Source: Planctomycetota bacterium (GTDB lineage Bacteria; Planctomycetota; J058; JAJDCQ01). Taken from it: a stretch of 64,000 bases of DNA. Position 1 is the first letter of the stretch, and every line of letters starts with the position of its first letter. The stretch is from the NCBI GenBank assembly GCA_029260755.1, contig JAJDCQ010000021.1:62001-126000 (forward strand), written 5' to 3'. The notes beneath the pieces were generated by a model. It worked only from the letters and a program-made list of their open reading frames with translations. It had not been told where the DNA came from and did no database searches. Positions 8,907 through 18,157 of the stretch are shown piece by piece. Both the position numbers and the translations under genes were made by a program.

Positions 8907-9040
8907 CGGCCCATCTCCTTGGGCTGGCGGCGGCGAGCCGCCATGATGCCGGAGCGGGGGCGGCCCGGCAACGGCTCAGTCGACGAGCGGCGAAATGCCA
9001 TCGGAAGTCGGGCGTCCTCGAGGTCGGAGACCTGATCGCG

Positions 9041-9997
9041 ATGAGCCTCGATGCCGATCTGCTCGCGCTGCGCCGTCGCTTCGAGACCGACCCGTCGGAC
9101 GCCGAGGCGCGCTGGAGCTACATCGTCGCGCTGCTTCGGGCGGGGCGGCGCGAGGTCGCGCGAGCCCTGCTCAAGGGTCGCTTCCTCTGCCCGCTGGAGT
9201 GGGAAGAGCTTCCGGTGGGCGAGGTGGATCGCACTCGCTGGTGCGAGAAGTGCGAGAATACGATCCAGTGGTGCAGCAACGCCGACGAGCTCCGCGCGGC
9301 GGTCGGCTGGAGGATGTGCGTCGCGGCGCCGACCGAGCTCGTCGAGGCCTACGCCGACGAGCAGGTCGGAGAGGTCGCCGCTGATCCCGAGGCTTCCGGG
9401 CGGCCCGAGCGATGCGTCCTCGAGGTGAGCGATGTCGGCGTCGCGACGGTGCCGGATGAGCTGGACCCCTCCGTCCTCGCGCGGATCCCCGGGGAGCAGG
9501 CGCGGGACCTCCGCGCTCTCCCGGTCGCGTTCGATGTGGAGCGTCGGCGCGTGGCGGTGATCACCGACGCGCCGTTGACGGTGCGTCGGGCCGAGGACGT
9601 TCGACTGGCGACCGGCCACGAGGTGACGCTGGCTGGTGTCGTCGATCCGATCACGCTCGACGAGGCGCTGACGAGGTTCTACTTCCCGACTCACGCGCCC
9701 CCCGCTCCGGGGCCGCTCGTGACGATGGGCGCTCCGCTCCCGCCTCCGCCCGACCCGAGCTGGAAGCCGACCGCATTCGACGTCGTCCTGCGCGAGGTCG
9801 GCCGTCGGAGGATCGAGGTGATGAGGGAGGTCCGGGCCGCGACCGAGCTCGACCTCGCCGGCGCCAAGGCGCTCGTCGGCGCCGCCCCGACCGCGGTCCT
9901 CCGGCGGGTCGGGAAGGAGCGCGCGGAGGCGATCGCCGGCCGCCTGCGGGCCGCCGGCGCGACCGTCGAGATCGAAGAGAGGGAGATCACATCATGA
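9041..9997 (+). CDS. Cys4 module - MshEN-like - L7/L12 C-terminal-like fusion protein
   Basis: 318 aa of unknown function with three recognisable parts. Residues 1-45 are a helical repeat-like N-terminus. Cys50, 68, 71, 78 and 93 form a Cys cluster (FLCPLEWEELP, RWCEKCEN, MCVAAP) that looks zinc-binding. Residues about 141-214 match the pattern of the GspE/MshE N-terminal domain (IPGEQARDLRALPVAF, RRAEDVRLATGHEV, ITLDEALTRFY). After a Pro-rich linker (about 216-242), residues 245-313 resemble the C-terminal domain of ribosomal protein L7/L12 (FDVVLREVGRRRIEVMREVR, ATELDLAGAKALV). It overlaps its paralogue downstream by 4 bp (ATGA), so translation is probably coupled. MshEN domains in known proteins can bind c-di-GMP or act as interaction modules. 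The role here is not known. Confidence 0.85.
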   Translation: MSLDADLLALRRRFETDPSDAEARWSYIVALLRAGRREVARALLKGRFLCPLEWEELPVGEVDRTRWCEKCENTIQWCSNADELRAAVGWRMCVAAPTELVEAYADEQVGEVAADPEASGRPERCVLEVSDVGVATVPDELDPSVLARIPGEQARDLRALPVAFDVERRRVAVITDAPLTVRRAEDVRLATGHEVTLAGVVDPITLDEALTRFYFPTHAPPAPGPLVTMGAPLPPPPDPSWKPTAFDVVLREVGRRRIEVMREVRAATELDLAGAKALVGAAPTAVLRRVGKERAEAIAGRLRAAGATVEIEEREITS

Positions 9998-10740
9998 GCC
10001 TCGACGCCGAGCTGCTGGCGCTGCGACGCCGCTTCGAGACGGACCCGACCGACGCGAAGGCGCGATGGAGCTACGTCGTCGCGCTCGTCCGGGCGGGTCG
10101 GCGCGAGGCTGCCCGGGCGCTGCTGAGGGGGCGCTTTCTCTGCCCGCTCCAGTGGGAGGAGCTGCCCGTCGGCAACCAGAACCGGAACCGCTGGTGCGAG
10201 GAGTGCGAGAACTGGATCCAGTTCGCCAGCACCGGCGACGAGCTTCGCCGCACCGTCGAGGCCCGTCGCTGCGTCGCGGCGCCGACCGAGCTCGTCGAGG
10301 GCTACGCCGAGAGCCAGGTCGACGCGGTGCTCGCCGACCCCGACGCGCCCGGCCGGCCGCCCCGCTGCGTCCTCGAGGTCGAGAGCGTCGTCGTCGGCAC
10401 CATCCCCCGGCAGCCCGACCCCGAGGCCCTCGAAGCGCTCGCCGGCGCGTCGGCGCATCAGCTCGGCATCTTCCCGGTGGCGATCGACGAGGCGGGCCGG
10501 CTCGAGGTGCTCGCCGATCAGCCGCTCTCACCCGAGCGGGTCGAGGACATCCGGTTCGCGACCGGCCGGGAGATCGGCTGCGTCGGCGTCGTCGACCGCA
10601 ACGAGCTCGCCCGGGCGATCGCGGAGCACTTCCCGCGGGAGGACAGCGAGCCGTTCATCACGATGGGCGTGATCATGCCCGAGGCCCTGGACGAGCTGCG
10701 GGAGATCCACGGGGACGACGATGGCGAGGTGTCGTTCTGA
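9994..10740 (+). CDS. Paralogue of the preceding gene: Cys4 module - MshEN-like, no L7/L12 domain
   Basis: 248 aa. The first 215 residues align almost without gaps with the upstream neighbour (both begin MSLDA.LLALRRRFETDP), so this is a tandem duplication. Cys50, 68, 71 and 93 are kept; the Cys at 78 of the neighbour is Ala here, which marks the four conserved Cys as the likely metal ligands. The MshEN-like part (about 141-214, RVEDIRFATGREIGCVGVV) is present. The C-terminal L7/L12-like domain is absent and replaced by a short acidic tail ending at 248. The start ATG at 9994 lies inside the end of the first gene. The function is unknown. Confidence 0.85.
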   Translation: MSLDAELLALRRRFETDPTDAKARWSYVVALVRAGRREAARALLRGRFLCPLQWEELPVGNQNRNRWCEECENWIQFASTGDELRRTVEARRCVAAPTELVEGYAESQVDAVLADPDAPGRPPRCVLEVESVVVGTIPRQPDPEALEALAGASAHQLGIFPVAIDEAGRLEVLADQPLSPERVEDIRFATGREIGCVGVVDRNELARAIAEHFPREDSEPFITMGVIMPEALDELREIHGDDDGEVSF

Positions 10741-10794
10741 GCGCTCGCTCGGGCGTGTTCCTGGAACAGGAGCGTGCGATTGCCGTCGCGATGA

Positions 10795-10939
10795 ACGATC
10801 CACAGATTTCACAGATTCCACAGATTGCCGCGGGCGGGTCCGAGTCGTTGCCGATGCCGAAACCGGCCCGCGCCTTCGGCGAGGGATGACCGCCTTCGGC
10901 AGCTCGTAATCTGTGTAATCTGTGCAATCTGTGGATCGT
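10795..10939. repeat. Hairpin-type repeat with 9-base periodic arms (family 1, copy 1)
   Basis: Left arm 10795-10826 contains three 9-base units of the type (T/C)CACAGATT. Right arm 10908-10939 contains the inverse (AATCTGTGT type). Next to the right arm is the core CGCCTTCGGCAGCTCGT, which recurs at 11193 and, inverted, at 28.55 kb. It lies in the 565 bp convergent gap 10741-11305, which holds no gene; palindromes TGTTCCTGGAACA at 10756 and 10965 flank this copy. Confidence 0.9.
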
Positions 10940-11013
10940 CAGCCGTTCGGAGCGGGGACTCTCGTGTTCCTGGAACACGCGCGTCGGCAATGAACCCGGC
11001 GCCGGCAACTCGC

Positions 11014-11055
11014 ATTCCGCGTAATCCGCGTAATCCGCGGTTCCCACTGATTCAA
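11014..11055. repeat. Solo arm of a related 9-base periodic repeat
   Basis: Units of the form TAATCCGCG repeat with 9-base spacing from 11014, followed by GGTTCCCACTGATTCAA. No matching inverted arm is visible nearby, so this looks like half of an element. Confidence 0.6.
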
Positions 11056-11192
11056 CGCCGACAGAGACCGAACCGGGGATTGCACGGATTGGTTCGGGCG
11101 TCGCCGAGCCATTTGCCGTCGCGTCGCGGTACTCCGCTTCGGACCGCGGCCTGGGCCGGAACGACGACGAGCTCGCTCGCGCGACGAACGAC

Positions 11193-11240
11193 CGCCTTCG
11201 GCAGCTCGTATCTGTGCCATCTGTGAAATCTGTGGATCGT
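11193..11240. repeat. Family 1 repeat, right half only
   Basis: Core CGCCTTCGGCAGCTCGTA followed by three 9-base units ending TCTGTGGATCGT, as in the right half of the copy at 10795-10939. The ~40 bases after the arm (ending in GTTCCTGGA) also resemble the sequence after that copy. The left arm is missing. Confidence 0.8.
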
Positions 11241-11305
11241 TTCCCGTTTGGAGCGAGACCGGCGTCGTTCCTGGAGCGGCCGCGCTGCGCTCCGAATCTC
11301 ATCTC

Positions 11306-11989
11306 TCAGACGCCCCGCTCCACCCCCGGCCAGATCAGCTTGTGGAGCTGCAGCTGCAACCGACCCGGGAACCGATCCTCGACCATCCACCCGGCCAGCT
11401 CGGCGGGGTCGAGCCCGGGGCACTCCCCGCACGCCACGACCGGCGACATCAGGATCGCACCGACCCGGCCCGCGAGCCGGTGTTCGTCGACGACCCGCCT
11501 CGCGTAGTCGTAGTCGGCCCGATCGACGATGACCAGCTTCACCTCGTCGCGCGCTCCGAGCCTCGCCAGGCTCTCCCAGCGGTTCTGCTTCTCCATCCGC
11601 GAGCCGGGACACTTCACATCCACGATGAGGCTCGCCCGTCGATCGACCTCCGCGACCTCGACGTGCCCGCCGGTCTCGATCACGACGTCGCGTCCCGCGT
11701 CGCAGAGCCTCGCGATGAGCGTGAGGGCGGCGGGCTGCTCGAGCGGCTCGCCGCCGGTGACGCAGACGAGCGGCTGGCCGTCGCGGACCACCTCGCCGAC
11801 GAGGTCGGCGACCGTTCGATCCTCCCCTCCCTGGAATGCGTAGGCCGTGTCACACCAGACACATCGGAGCCCGCATCCGGTCAACCTGACGAAGCTCGTC
11901 GGCCGCCCGGCGCGGGTTCCCTCACCCTGGATCGAGTGGAAGACCTCGGTCACGCGGAGCGTGTCCGGTCGGGAGCTCGTCTCGGTCAT
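11306..11989 (-). CDS. queE: 7-carboxy-7-deazaguanine synthase QueE
   Basis: Radical-SAM enzyme that converts 6-carboxytetrahydropterin to 7-carboxy-7-deazaguanine, one step before QueC. 227 aa, normal for the family. It opens VTEVFHSIQGEGTRAGRPT and has the modified radical-SAM cluster motif CGLRCVWCDTAY (a CX3CX2C version of the usual spacing) and the SAM-binding VCVTGGEPLEQ. The start ATG at 11989 lies only 6 bases after a TAGAAT -10 box (11996-12001 on this strand), so the transcript may be leaderless. QueD is not in the window. Confidence 0.93.
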   Translation of the reverse strand: MTETSSRPDTLRVTEVFHSIQGEGTRAGRPTSFVRLTGCGLRCVWCDTAYAFQGGEDRTVADLVGEVVRDGQPLVCVTGGEPLEQPAALTLIARLCDAGRDVVIETGGHVEVAEVDRRASLIVDVKCPGSRMEKQNRWESLARLGARDEVKLVIVDRADYDYARRVVDEHRLAGRVGAILMSPVVACGECPGLDPAELAGWMVEDRFPGRLQLQLHKLIWPGVERGV

Positions 11990-12068
11990 GCGGGAATTCT
12001 AGCGTGATCGGGCGATCGACACGATTCTCCGGGCGTGGCGCGTTGCGGCATCCGGGCGTGCGCCGACG

Positions 12069-12097
12069 TTGACGGTGCAGCATACGAGAGTTAGAAT
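12069..12097 (+). promoter_or_regulatory. Sigma-70 promoter of secA
   Basis: TTGACG (12069-12074), 17-base spacer, TAGAAT (12092-12097). The expected start of transcription near 12104 gives a leader of about 185 bases before secA. No gene is seen in the rest of the 11990-12287 gap. Confidence 0.8.
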
Positions 12098-12287
12098 CCC
12101 CACCCTGTTTGGATTGGGGCCTGGCGCCCCCTCGCCGCGCGATCGGAGTCGGTCCGTCGCGGCGATGGTGGCGGCCCCCCCTCGCCTGCCTCGCGCGCGC
12201 CCGATGGCGCCTTAGCAGCCCATCATCGACGGCTCGCCGCGCGCACGGCACCGGTTCGGGCACCGGAATACGAACGCCCATTTGCTC

Positions 12288-15200
12288 ATGTTCGAGACTC
12301 TCGTCAACGGTATCGCCAGCGTCTGGACCCGCCTCTTCGGCTCGCGCAATGACCGTCTCATCGACGCCATGCTGCCGGCCGTCGAGAAGATCTGCGCCCT
12401 CGAGCCCGAGATCGGCCGCCTGTCCGATCTCGAGCTTCGCGCCAAGACCACCGAGTTCCGCGAGCGTATCGCGAAGCGCCAGAAGGAGCTCGGCGTCCCG
12501 GAGCTGTTCGCCGAGGTCGACCGCCTCTTCGAGGCTCGCGAGAAGGAGATCGCCGCCGAGCGGAAGAAGAAGGCGGACAGGCTCGAGCAGCAGATCCTCG
12601 ATGAGATCCTCCCCGAGGCGTTCGCCGTCTGCCGCGAGGCGGGCAAGCGCGTCCTGGGCATGCGCCACTTCGACGTCCAGCTCGTCGGTGGAATCGTCCA
12701 GCACAACAACAACATCTCCGAGATGGTCACCGGCGAGGGCAAGACGCTCGTCTCGACCCTCGCGGCCTACCTCAACGCGCTCCTCGGCAAGGGCGTCCAC
12801 ATCGTCACCGTCAACGAGTACCTCGCCGAGCGCGACCGCGACTGGATGGCGCCGATCCACGAGTTCCTCGGCCTGACCGTCGGCGTCATCAAGCGCGAGA
12901 TGGGCCCGGCCGCGAAGCGCGAGGCCTACCGCTGCGACATCACCTACGGGACGAACTCCGAGTTCGGCTTCGACTACCTCCGCGACAACATGAAGGTGGT
13001 GCTCGAGGCGCAGGCGATGCGCGGGCAGCACTTCGCGATCGTGGACGAGGTGGACTCGATCCTCATCGACGAGGCGCGGACGCCGCTGATCATCAGCGGC
13101 CCCGCCGAGATGAGCACGGACAAGTACTACACCGCGAATCGCGTCGCCAAGGGGCTCCAGGGCGTCGAGCGGAACCGCCTCGAGCAGCGCTCGATGGACG
13201 AGGACGTCGACAAGGAGTGGCTCGCCGAGGAGGACTACGACTACGTCTACAGCGAGAAGGACCACCACATCCTCCTCACCGATCGCGGCATCGAGAAGGC
13301 CGAGAAGCTGGTCGGGGTGGGCTCGTTCTACGACGAGGCCAACATGGACTGGCCTCACCAGATCGATCAGGCGCTGCGGGCGTGGAACCTCTACAAGCGC
13401 GACAAGGAGTACGTCGTCAAGGAGGGTGAGGTCGTCATCGTCGACACCTTCACCGGACGGCTCCAGCCCGGTCGGCACTGGAGCGACGGCCTCCACCAGG
13501 CGATCGAGGCGAAGGAGGGTCTCCGGATCAAGGAGGAGAACCAGACCCTCGCGACGATCACGTATCAGAACTTCTATCGCCTCTACACCAAGCTCGCCGG
13601 CATGACCGGAACGGCCCTGACCGAGGCGGGCGAGTTCATCTCGATCTACCGGCTCGACGTCATCAGCATCCCGACGAACAAGCCGCTGCTCCGGCGGAAC
13701 CACTCCGACGTCGTCTACCGAACGCTCCGCGAGAAGGACAAGGCGATCTGCGACGAGCTCGAGGCGGTCCACGCGGCCGGCCGGCCGATCCTCGTCGGCA
13801 CGATCTCGATCGAGAAGAGCGAGCAGCTCGGCGGCATGCTCGAGCGTCGCGGGGTCGCCCACAACGTCCTCAATGCGAAGCAGCACCAGCGCGAGGCGCT
13901 CATCGTCGCCGAGGCCGGCGAGATGGGCCACTGCACCATCGCGACGAACATGGCCGGCCGCGGCACCGACATCCGGCTCGGGCGCTTCAGCAAGGAAGCG
14001 CTCTTCGCGCACTGGAAGAAGAACGGCGCCGCCCCCCGCGACATGGAGCTGAAGGACCCCGACGACCCGGCCATGTGGGACGCCCTCGAGACCCACTGGA
14101 AGGAGAGCGGGCTGCTCGAGGAGTGGAGCTGGCGCGGGGTCGCGATCGACTTCGAGGCGGGCGGGAAGATGCGGAAGGGCTTCCCCCTCTCCGACAACGT
14201 GAAGGACCTCGGCGGGCTGCACATCATTGGTACGGAGCGCCACGAGGCGCGTCGGATCGACAACCAGCTCCGCGGTCGATGCGGTCGGCAGGGCGACCCG
14301 GGCAGCAGCCGGTTCTACCTCTCGCTCGAAGACGACCTGATGCGGATCTTCGCGAGCGACTGGGTCCGCTCGATCCTCGATCGCCTCGGCATGGAGGAGG
14401 GCCAGGAGATCAGTCACCGCATGGTGACCAACGCGATCGAGAAGGCGCAGACCAAGATCGAGGCCCACCACTTCGACGCCCGGAAGAACGTCCTCGAGTA
14501 CGACCAGGTCATGGACGAGCAGCGCAAGCTCGTCTACGGCAATCGCCAGATGGTGCTCGAGGGCAAGAACACCCGCCCGATGGTCGTCGGCATGATCGAG
14601 GACGTCGTCGAGAACGGCGTCAACCTCCACCTCAACGAGAAGCTGACGGCGGAGGACCGGAGCATCGAGCTCTTCTCGGATTACATGAAGAAGCGCTTCC
14701 TCATGGATCTCGACACGAGCGGGATCAACATCCACGAGTCGAGCGGCGCCCGCGAGATCGCCCTCGGCGCCGTGATGAAGGCGTTCGAGGAGCGCGAGGA
14801 GGAGCTGACGCCCGACGAGATGCGCCGGCTCGAGCGCTATCTCCTCCTGAGCAAGATCGACGAGAAGTGGAAGGACCACCTCCGCGGGATGGACCAGCTC
14901 CGGAGCGGCGTCGGCTTCCGCGGCTACGCCCAGCAGGACCCCAAGCTCGCCTACAAGAAGGAGGGCAAGGAGCTCCTCGAGGAGATGGTCACCCGCGTCG
15001 AGGAGGAGGTCACCCACCTCCTCTTCCGCGTCCGTCTCGTCACCGAGGAGGAGGCCAAGCGGGAGCTCGAGTCGACGTGGAAGGGCGCCAAGGAGGCGCG
15101 TCCGGCCGACGCCGAGTCGGCCGCCCCGGCGAAGCCCGCGCCCGCGCCCGCGCGCGCCCCGGCCGCCAAGCCGGCGCGCGCGCCCGGGCCGACGGCGGCC

Positions 15201-15428
15201 AAGCCGGACAAGGCGACCGTCGCCAAGATGATGGGCAAGCTCGAGGACAAGCTCAAGGAGAAGCAGGCGAAGGAAGAGGCGCAGTCCTCGGCCGGCGCCG
15301 CCCAATCCAAGGGCCCGAAGCAGCCCGAGAAGCGCAAGCAGCCCAAGGTGGGCCGCAACGCGAAGTGCCCCTGCGGAAGCGGGAAGAAGTACAAGAAGTG
15401 CTGCGAAGCGAAAGACGCCGCCGCGTAG
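12288..15428 (+). CDS. secA: Preprotein translocase ATPase SecA
   Basis: Motor ATPase that drives unfolded preproteins through SecYEG. About 1046 aa from the ATG at 12288 (MFETLVNGI); a TTG two codons earlier is possible. Walker A GEGKTLVSTLAAYLNAL, Walker B region DEVDSILIDEARTPLIISG, preprotein cross-linking region, second nucleotide-binding fold (NMAGRGTDIRLG; RCGRQGDPGSSRFYLSLEDD) and helical wing/scaffold are all present. It is about 145 residues longer than E. coli SecA, mostly from inserts in the middle (after GTDIRLG) and an Ala/Pro/Lys-rich linker (about 935-1020) before the C-terminal SEC-C zinc motif CPCGSGKKYKKCC that binds SecB or ribosomes. It is the first gene of a rightward run. 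Confidence 0.97.
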   Translation: MFETLVNGIASVWTRLFGSRNDRLIDAMLPAVEKICALEPEIGRLSDLELRAKTTEFRERIAKRQKELGVPELFAEVDRLFEAREKEIAAERKKKADRLEQQILDEILPEAFAVCREAGKRVLGMRHFDVQLVGGIVQHNNNISEMVTGEGKTLVSTLAAYLNALLGKGVHIVTVNEYLAERDRDWMAPIHEFLGLTVGVIKREMGPAAKREAYRCDITYGTNSEFGFDYLRDNMKVVLEAQAMRGQHFAIVDEVDSILIDEARTPLIISGPAEMSTDKYYTANRVAKGLQGVERNRLEQRSMDEDVDKEWLAEEDYDYVYSEKDHHILLTDRGIEKAEKLVGVGSFYDEANMDWPHQIDQALRAWNLYKRDKEYVVKEGEVVIVDTFTGRLQPGRHWSDGLHQAIEAKEGLRIKEENQTLATITYQNFYRLYTKLAGMTGTALTEAGEFISIYRLDVISIPTNKPLLRRNHSDVVYRTLREKDKAICDELEAVHAAGRPILVGTISIEKSEQLGGMLERRGVAHNVLNAKQHQREALIVAEAGEMGHCTIATNMAGRGTDIRLGRFSKEALFAHWKKNGAAPRDMELKDPDDPAMWDALETHWKESGLLEEWSWRGVAIDFEAGGKMRKGFPLSDNVKDLGGLHIIGTERHEARRIDNQLRGRCGRQGDPGSSRFYLSLEDDLMRIFASDWVRSILDRLGMEEGQEISHRMVTNAIEKAQTKIEAHHFDARKNVLEYDQVMDEQRKLVYGNRQMVLEGKNTRPMVVGMIEDVVENGVNLHLNEKLTAEDRSIELFSDYMKKRFLMDLDTSGINIHESSGAREIALGAVMKAFEEREEELTPDEMRRLERYLLLSKIDEKWKDHLRGMDQLRSGVGFRGYAQQDPKLAYKKEGKELLEEMVTRVEEEVTHLLFRVRLVTEEEAKRELESTWKGAKEARPADAESAAPAKPAPAPARAPAAKPARAPGPTAAKPDKATVAKMMGKLEDKLKEKQAKEEAQSSAGAAQSKGPKQPEKRKQPKVGRNAKCPCGSGKKYKKCCEAKDAAA

Positions 15429-15454
15429 CCAGAGCGAACCGAGCACCGACCGAC

Positions 15455-16795
15455 GTGTCCGCCGCCCTCGACCTCATCTACGTGGCCGGCCTCTCCATCG
15501 CGGGGCCCATCCTCGGAGTCTCCGCCCTGCGCAAGGGCCGGAGCCCCGACGGCATCGGGGAGCGCTTCGGCGTCCTCCCGTTCCGGCGGGCGCGCCGTGA
15601 GCCGGGCGCGCGCCTCCTCTGGATCCACGCGGTGAGCGTCGGCGAGGTCAACATAGCGCGCGCGTTCGCGAGCGCGTTCCTCGAGGAGAACCCCGGCTGG
15701 GAGCTCGCCGTCTCCACGGGGACGGGCACGGGGCGCGAGCGGGCGCGGCGGGTCTTCCCCGACGACCGAGTCTTCTACTTCCCCCTCGACCTCGGCCCGT
15801 GCGTCCGATCGAGCTGGGGCCGGGTGCGGCCCGACCTCGTCGTCCTCGTCGAGCTCGAGGTGTGGCCGAACTTCATGGAGACCGCCCGGGCCGCCCGCGT
15901 CCCGGTGGTCGTCGTGAACGGTCGGATCACCGAGCGGACGGCGCGACGCTACCGGATGTTCGGCGGCATCTTCGGGCGGGCGTTCGCGGCCCTCGCGCGC
16001 GTGTGCGCCCAGAACGAGGAGTACGCGGCGCGCTTCCGGACGGTGGGCGTCCCGGCCGAACGGATCGCCGTGACGGGCAACGTGAAGTACGACATGTCGA
16101 CCGCGTCGGCGACGGCCGCCGCCGCCGAGGCAGACTCTCCGGACGCCGACCGCTGGGCCGAGCTCGCCGCGGCATCGGGGATCGCGACCGACGGGCGCGC
16201 GGCGCCGGTGCTCGTCGCCGGCAGCACCGGCTCGCCCGAGGAGCGGGTCGTCCTCGAGCTGGCGCGCCGGCTCCGGGCGGGGCCGGTCCCTCACCTCCGC
16301 GTGATCGTCGTCCCGCGGCACGTCGAGCGCGGCGAGGAGGTCGCGTCGGTCTGTCGTGACGTCGGCCTCACCCCGGTGCGTCGGAGCGCGCGGCCGGCGT
16401 CGACGGCGCCCGCCGACGCCGTCCTCGTCCTCGACACGATCGGCGAGCTGGTGGCCGCCTACGAGGCCGCCGACGTCGTCTTCGTCGGGGGCAGCCTCAA
16501 CGACCGCGGCGGGCAGAACATGCTCGAGCCGGCCGGGCTCGGCAAGCCGGTCGTCGTCGGTCCGAACACGAGGAACTTTCGCGAGAGCGTCGGTCACCTC
16601 CTGGCGCGCGAGGGCCTCATTCAGGCTCGGGACGCGGCGGGGGTGGGCGAGGCGCTCGCGGGGCTCCTCGCCGATCCCCAGGGAGCTGCGGCGATGGGGC
16701 GGCGCGCGCGCGCCGCGATCGACGAGCTTCGCGGCGCGACGCGCCGCACCGTGGCCTCGCTGGCGCCGCTCGTGAGGGCGCCGGCGGCCGCCTGA
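15455..16795 (+). CDS. waaA: 3-deoxy-D-manno-octulosonic acid (Kdo) transferase
   Basis: Transfers Kdo from CMP-Kdo to lipid A at the inner membrane, so the organism makes LPS. The GTG at 15455 is used as start, 26 bases after secA. 446 aa, in the range of the family. Family hallmarks in order: N-terminal hydrophobic anchor (LIYVAGLSIAGPILGV), GERFGVLP, LLWIHAVSVGE, STGTGTGRERA, VVLVELEVWPN, VVNGRITERTARRY, VTGNVKYD, AGSTGSPEE, VVPRHVERGEEV and GGSLNDRGGQNMLEPAGLG (GT30 fold). It may be co-transcribed with secA. Confidence 0.92.
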   Translation: MSAALDLIYVAGLSIAGPILGVSALRKGRSPDGIGERFGVLPFRRARREPGARLLWIHAVSVGEVNIARAFASAFLEENPGWELAVSTGTGTGRERARRVFPDDRVFYFPLDLGPCVRSSWGRVRPDLVVLVELEVWPNFMETARAARVPVVVVNGRITERTARRYRMFGGIFGRAFAALARVCAQNEEYAARFRTVGVPAERIAVTGNVKYDMSTASATAAAAEADSPDADRWAELAAASGIATDGRAAPVLVAGSTGSPEERVVLELARRLRAGPVPHLRVIVVPRHVERGEEVASVCRDVGLTPVRRSARPASTAPADAVLVLDTIGELVAAYEAADVVFVGGSLNDRGGQNMLEPAGLGKPVVVGPNTRNFRESVGHLLAREGLIQARDAAGVGEALAGLLADPQGAAAMGRRARAAIDELRGATRRTVASLAPLVRAPAAA

Positions 16796-16888
16796 AACAC
16801 TTTCGCTAGCAACGACGGCGCGCGGATTGCGAGTGGAGCGAGAGGCTCGACCCGCCGTCTGCCCCGAGACGTCCCAGAGGAGAAGTCG

Positions 16889-18094
16889 ATGTCGGAGAGA
16901 CGCTATCTGTTCTCGTCGGAGGCGGTGGGTGCCGGGCACCCGGACAAGGTCGCCGATCAGGTGAGTGACGCGATCCTGGACGCCATCCTCGAGCAGGACC
17001 CGAACGGACGCGTCGCGTGCGAGACCCTCGTCTCCACCGGCCTGTGCATCATGGCGGGCGAGATCACGACGACGGCGAAGGTCGACTATCCGGCCGTCGC
17101 CCGCCAGGCGATCGCCGAGATCGGCTACGACGACCCGCGCTTCGGGTTCGGCGCGAACGACGCCGCCGTCATGAGCAACCTCGTCGGACAGAGCCCCGAC
17201 ATCGCGCAGGGCGTCAACGAGGACGACGGCAAGCACAAGGAGCAGGGCGCGGGCGATCAGGGGCTGATGTTCGGCTTCGCGACGAACGAGACGCCCGAGA
17301 TGCTCCCGCTCCCGTTCGCACTCAGCCATCGCATGATGCAAATCCAGCGCGAGCTGCGAGAGAGCAAGACGCCCGGCTACGAGTGGCTCCGGCCCGACGC
17401 CAAGTGCCAGGTCACCGTCGAGTACGAGGGCGGCTTCCCCGGCGGCAAGCCGATCCGGGTCACGACGGTCGTCTGCAGCACCCAGCACGGCCCCGAGATC
17501 AGCCACGCCGAGCTCGAGAAGAAGGTCATCGAGGGCATCGTCAAGAAGGCGATCCCCGCCGAGCTGCTCGACGACGAGACCGTCTACCTGATCAACCCGA
17601 CCGGCGCGTTCGTCGTGGGCGGCCCGCACGGCGACTGCGGCCTCACCGGGCGGAAGATCATCTCCGACACCTACGGCGGAATGGGTCGCCACGGCGGCGG
17701 CGCGTTCAGCGGCAAGGACCCGACGAAGGTCGACCGGAGCGCGTCGTACATGGCTCGCTACGTGGCGAAGAACATCGTCGCGGCCGGTTTCTCGCCCGTC
17801 GCCGAGGTCCAGCTCGCCTACGCGATCGGCGTCGCCGAGCCGGTCAGCGTCCTCGTCGACACGTTCGGCCGCGGGACGGTGCCCGACGACCAGCTCGGGC
17901 GCGCGGTCCGCGAGACGTTCGGTCTCAAGCCGAAGCAGATCATTGACACCCTGAAGCTCCGTCGCCCGATCTTCCGGAAGACCGCGCAGCACGGTCACTT
18001 CGGTCACGAAGGCGACGGCTTCACCTGGGAGCGGACCGACCGCGTCGACGCGCTGAAGAAGGCCGTCGAGGCGGGCGCCGCGGCCACTGCCTGA
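16889..18094 (+). CDS. metK: S-adenosylmethionine synthetase
   Basis: Makes SAM from methionine and ATP. 401 aa with the family signatures [34 protein letters not shown] (ATP motif) and [19 protein letters not shown] (phosphate-binding P-loop). It starts at ATG 16889 with GAGGAGAAGTCG just upstream. It is 93 bases after waaA and 198 bases before ahcY, so two of the genes for the SAM cycle lie together. Confidence 0.97.
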   Translation: MSERRYLFSSEAVGAGHPDKVADQVSDAILDAILEQDPNGRVACETLVSTGLCIMAGEITTTAKVDYPAVARQAIAEIGYDDPRFGFGANDAAVMSNLVGQSPDIAQGVNEDDGKHKEQGAGDQGLMFGFATNETPEMLPLPFALSHRMMQIQRELRESKTPGYEWLRPDAKCQVTVEYEGGFPGGKPIRVTTVVCSTQHGPEISHAELEKKVIEGIVKKAIPAELLDDETVYLINPTGAFVVGGPHGDCGLTGRKIISDTYGGMGRHGGGAFSGKDPTKVDRSASYMARYVAKNIVAAGFSPVAEVQLAYAIGVAEPVSVLVDTFGRGTVPDDQLGRAVRETFGLKPKQIIDTLKLRRPIFRKTAQHGHFGHEGDGFTWERTDRVDALKKAVEAGAAATA

Positions 18095-18114
18095 CGGCGG
18101 AGGCGAACGCGAAT

Positions 18115-18157
18115 GCGGTCCGACACCCCTGGCTCCTCGGAGCCGGGGTCGGACCGC
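18115..18157 (+). promoter_or_regulatory. Strong hairpin between metK and ahcY
   Basis: A perfect 10 bp outer stem (GCGGTCCGAC with GTCGGACCGC) encloses inner pairs CCC/GGG and GGCTCC/GGAGCC. There is no U-tract after it, so it is more likely an RNA-structure or processing element, or a regulatory leader of ahcY, than a simple terminator. I could not match it to the SAH riboswitch consensus. Confidence 0.6.

Noticed and set aside
10741-11305. CRISPR or tRNA remnants in the repeat cluster
   Set aside because: Units are 9-mers in inverted arms, without spacers; no cloverleaf or T-loop pattern was found.
11922-18007. Leftward open frames of over 1000 codons opposite secA, waaA and metK
   Set aside because: The plus strand encodes unmistakable conserved proteins; the minus frames have only Leu/Val/Asp/Arg-rich filler.
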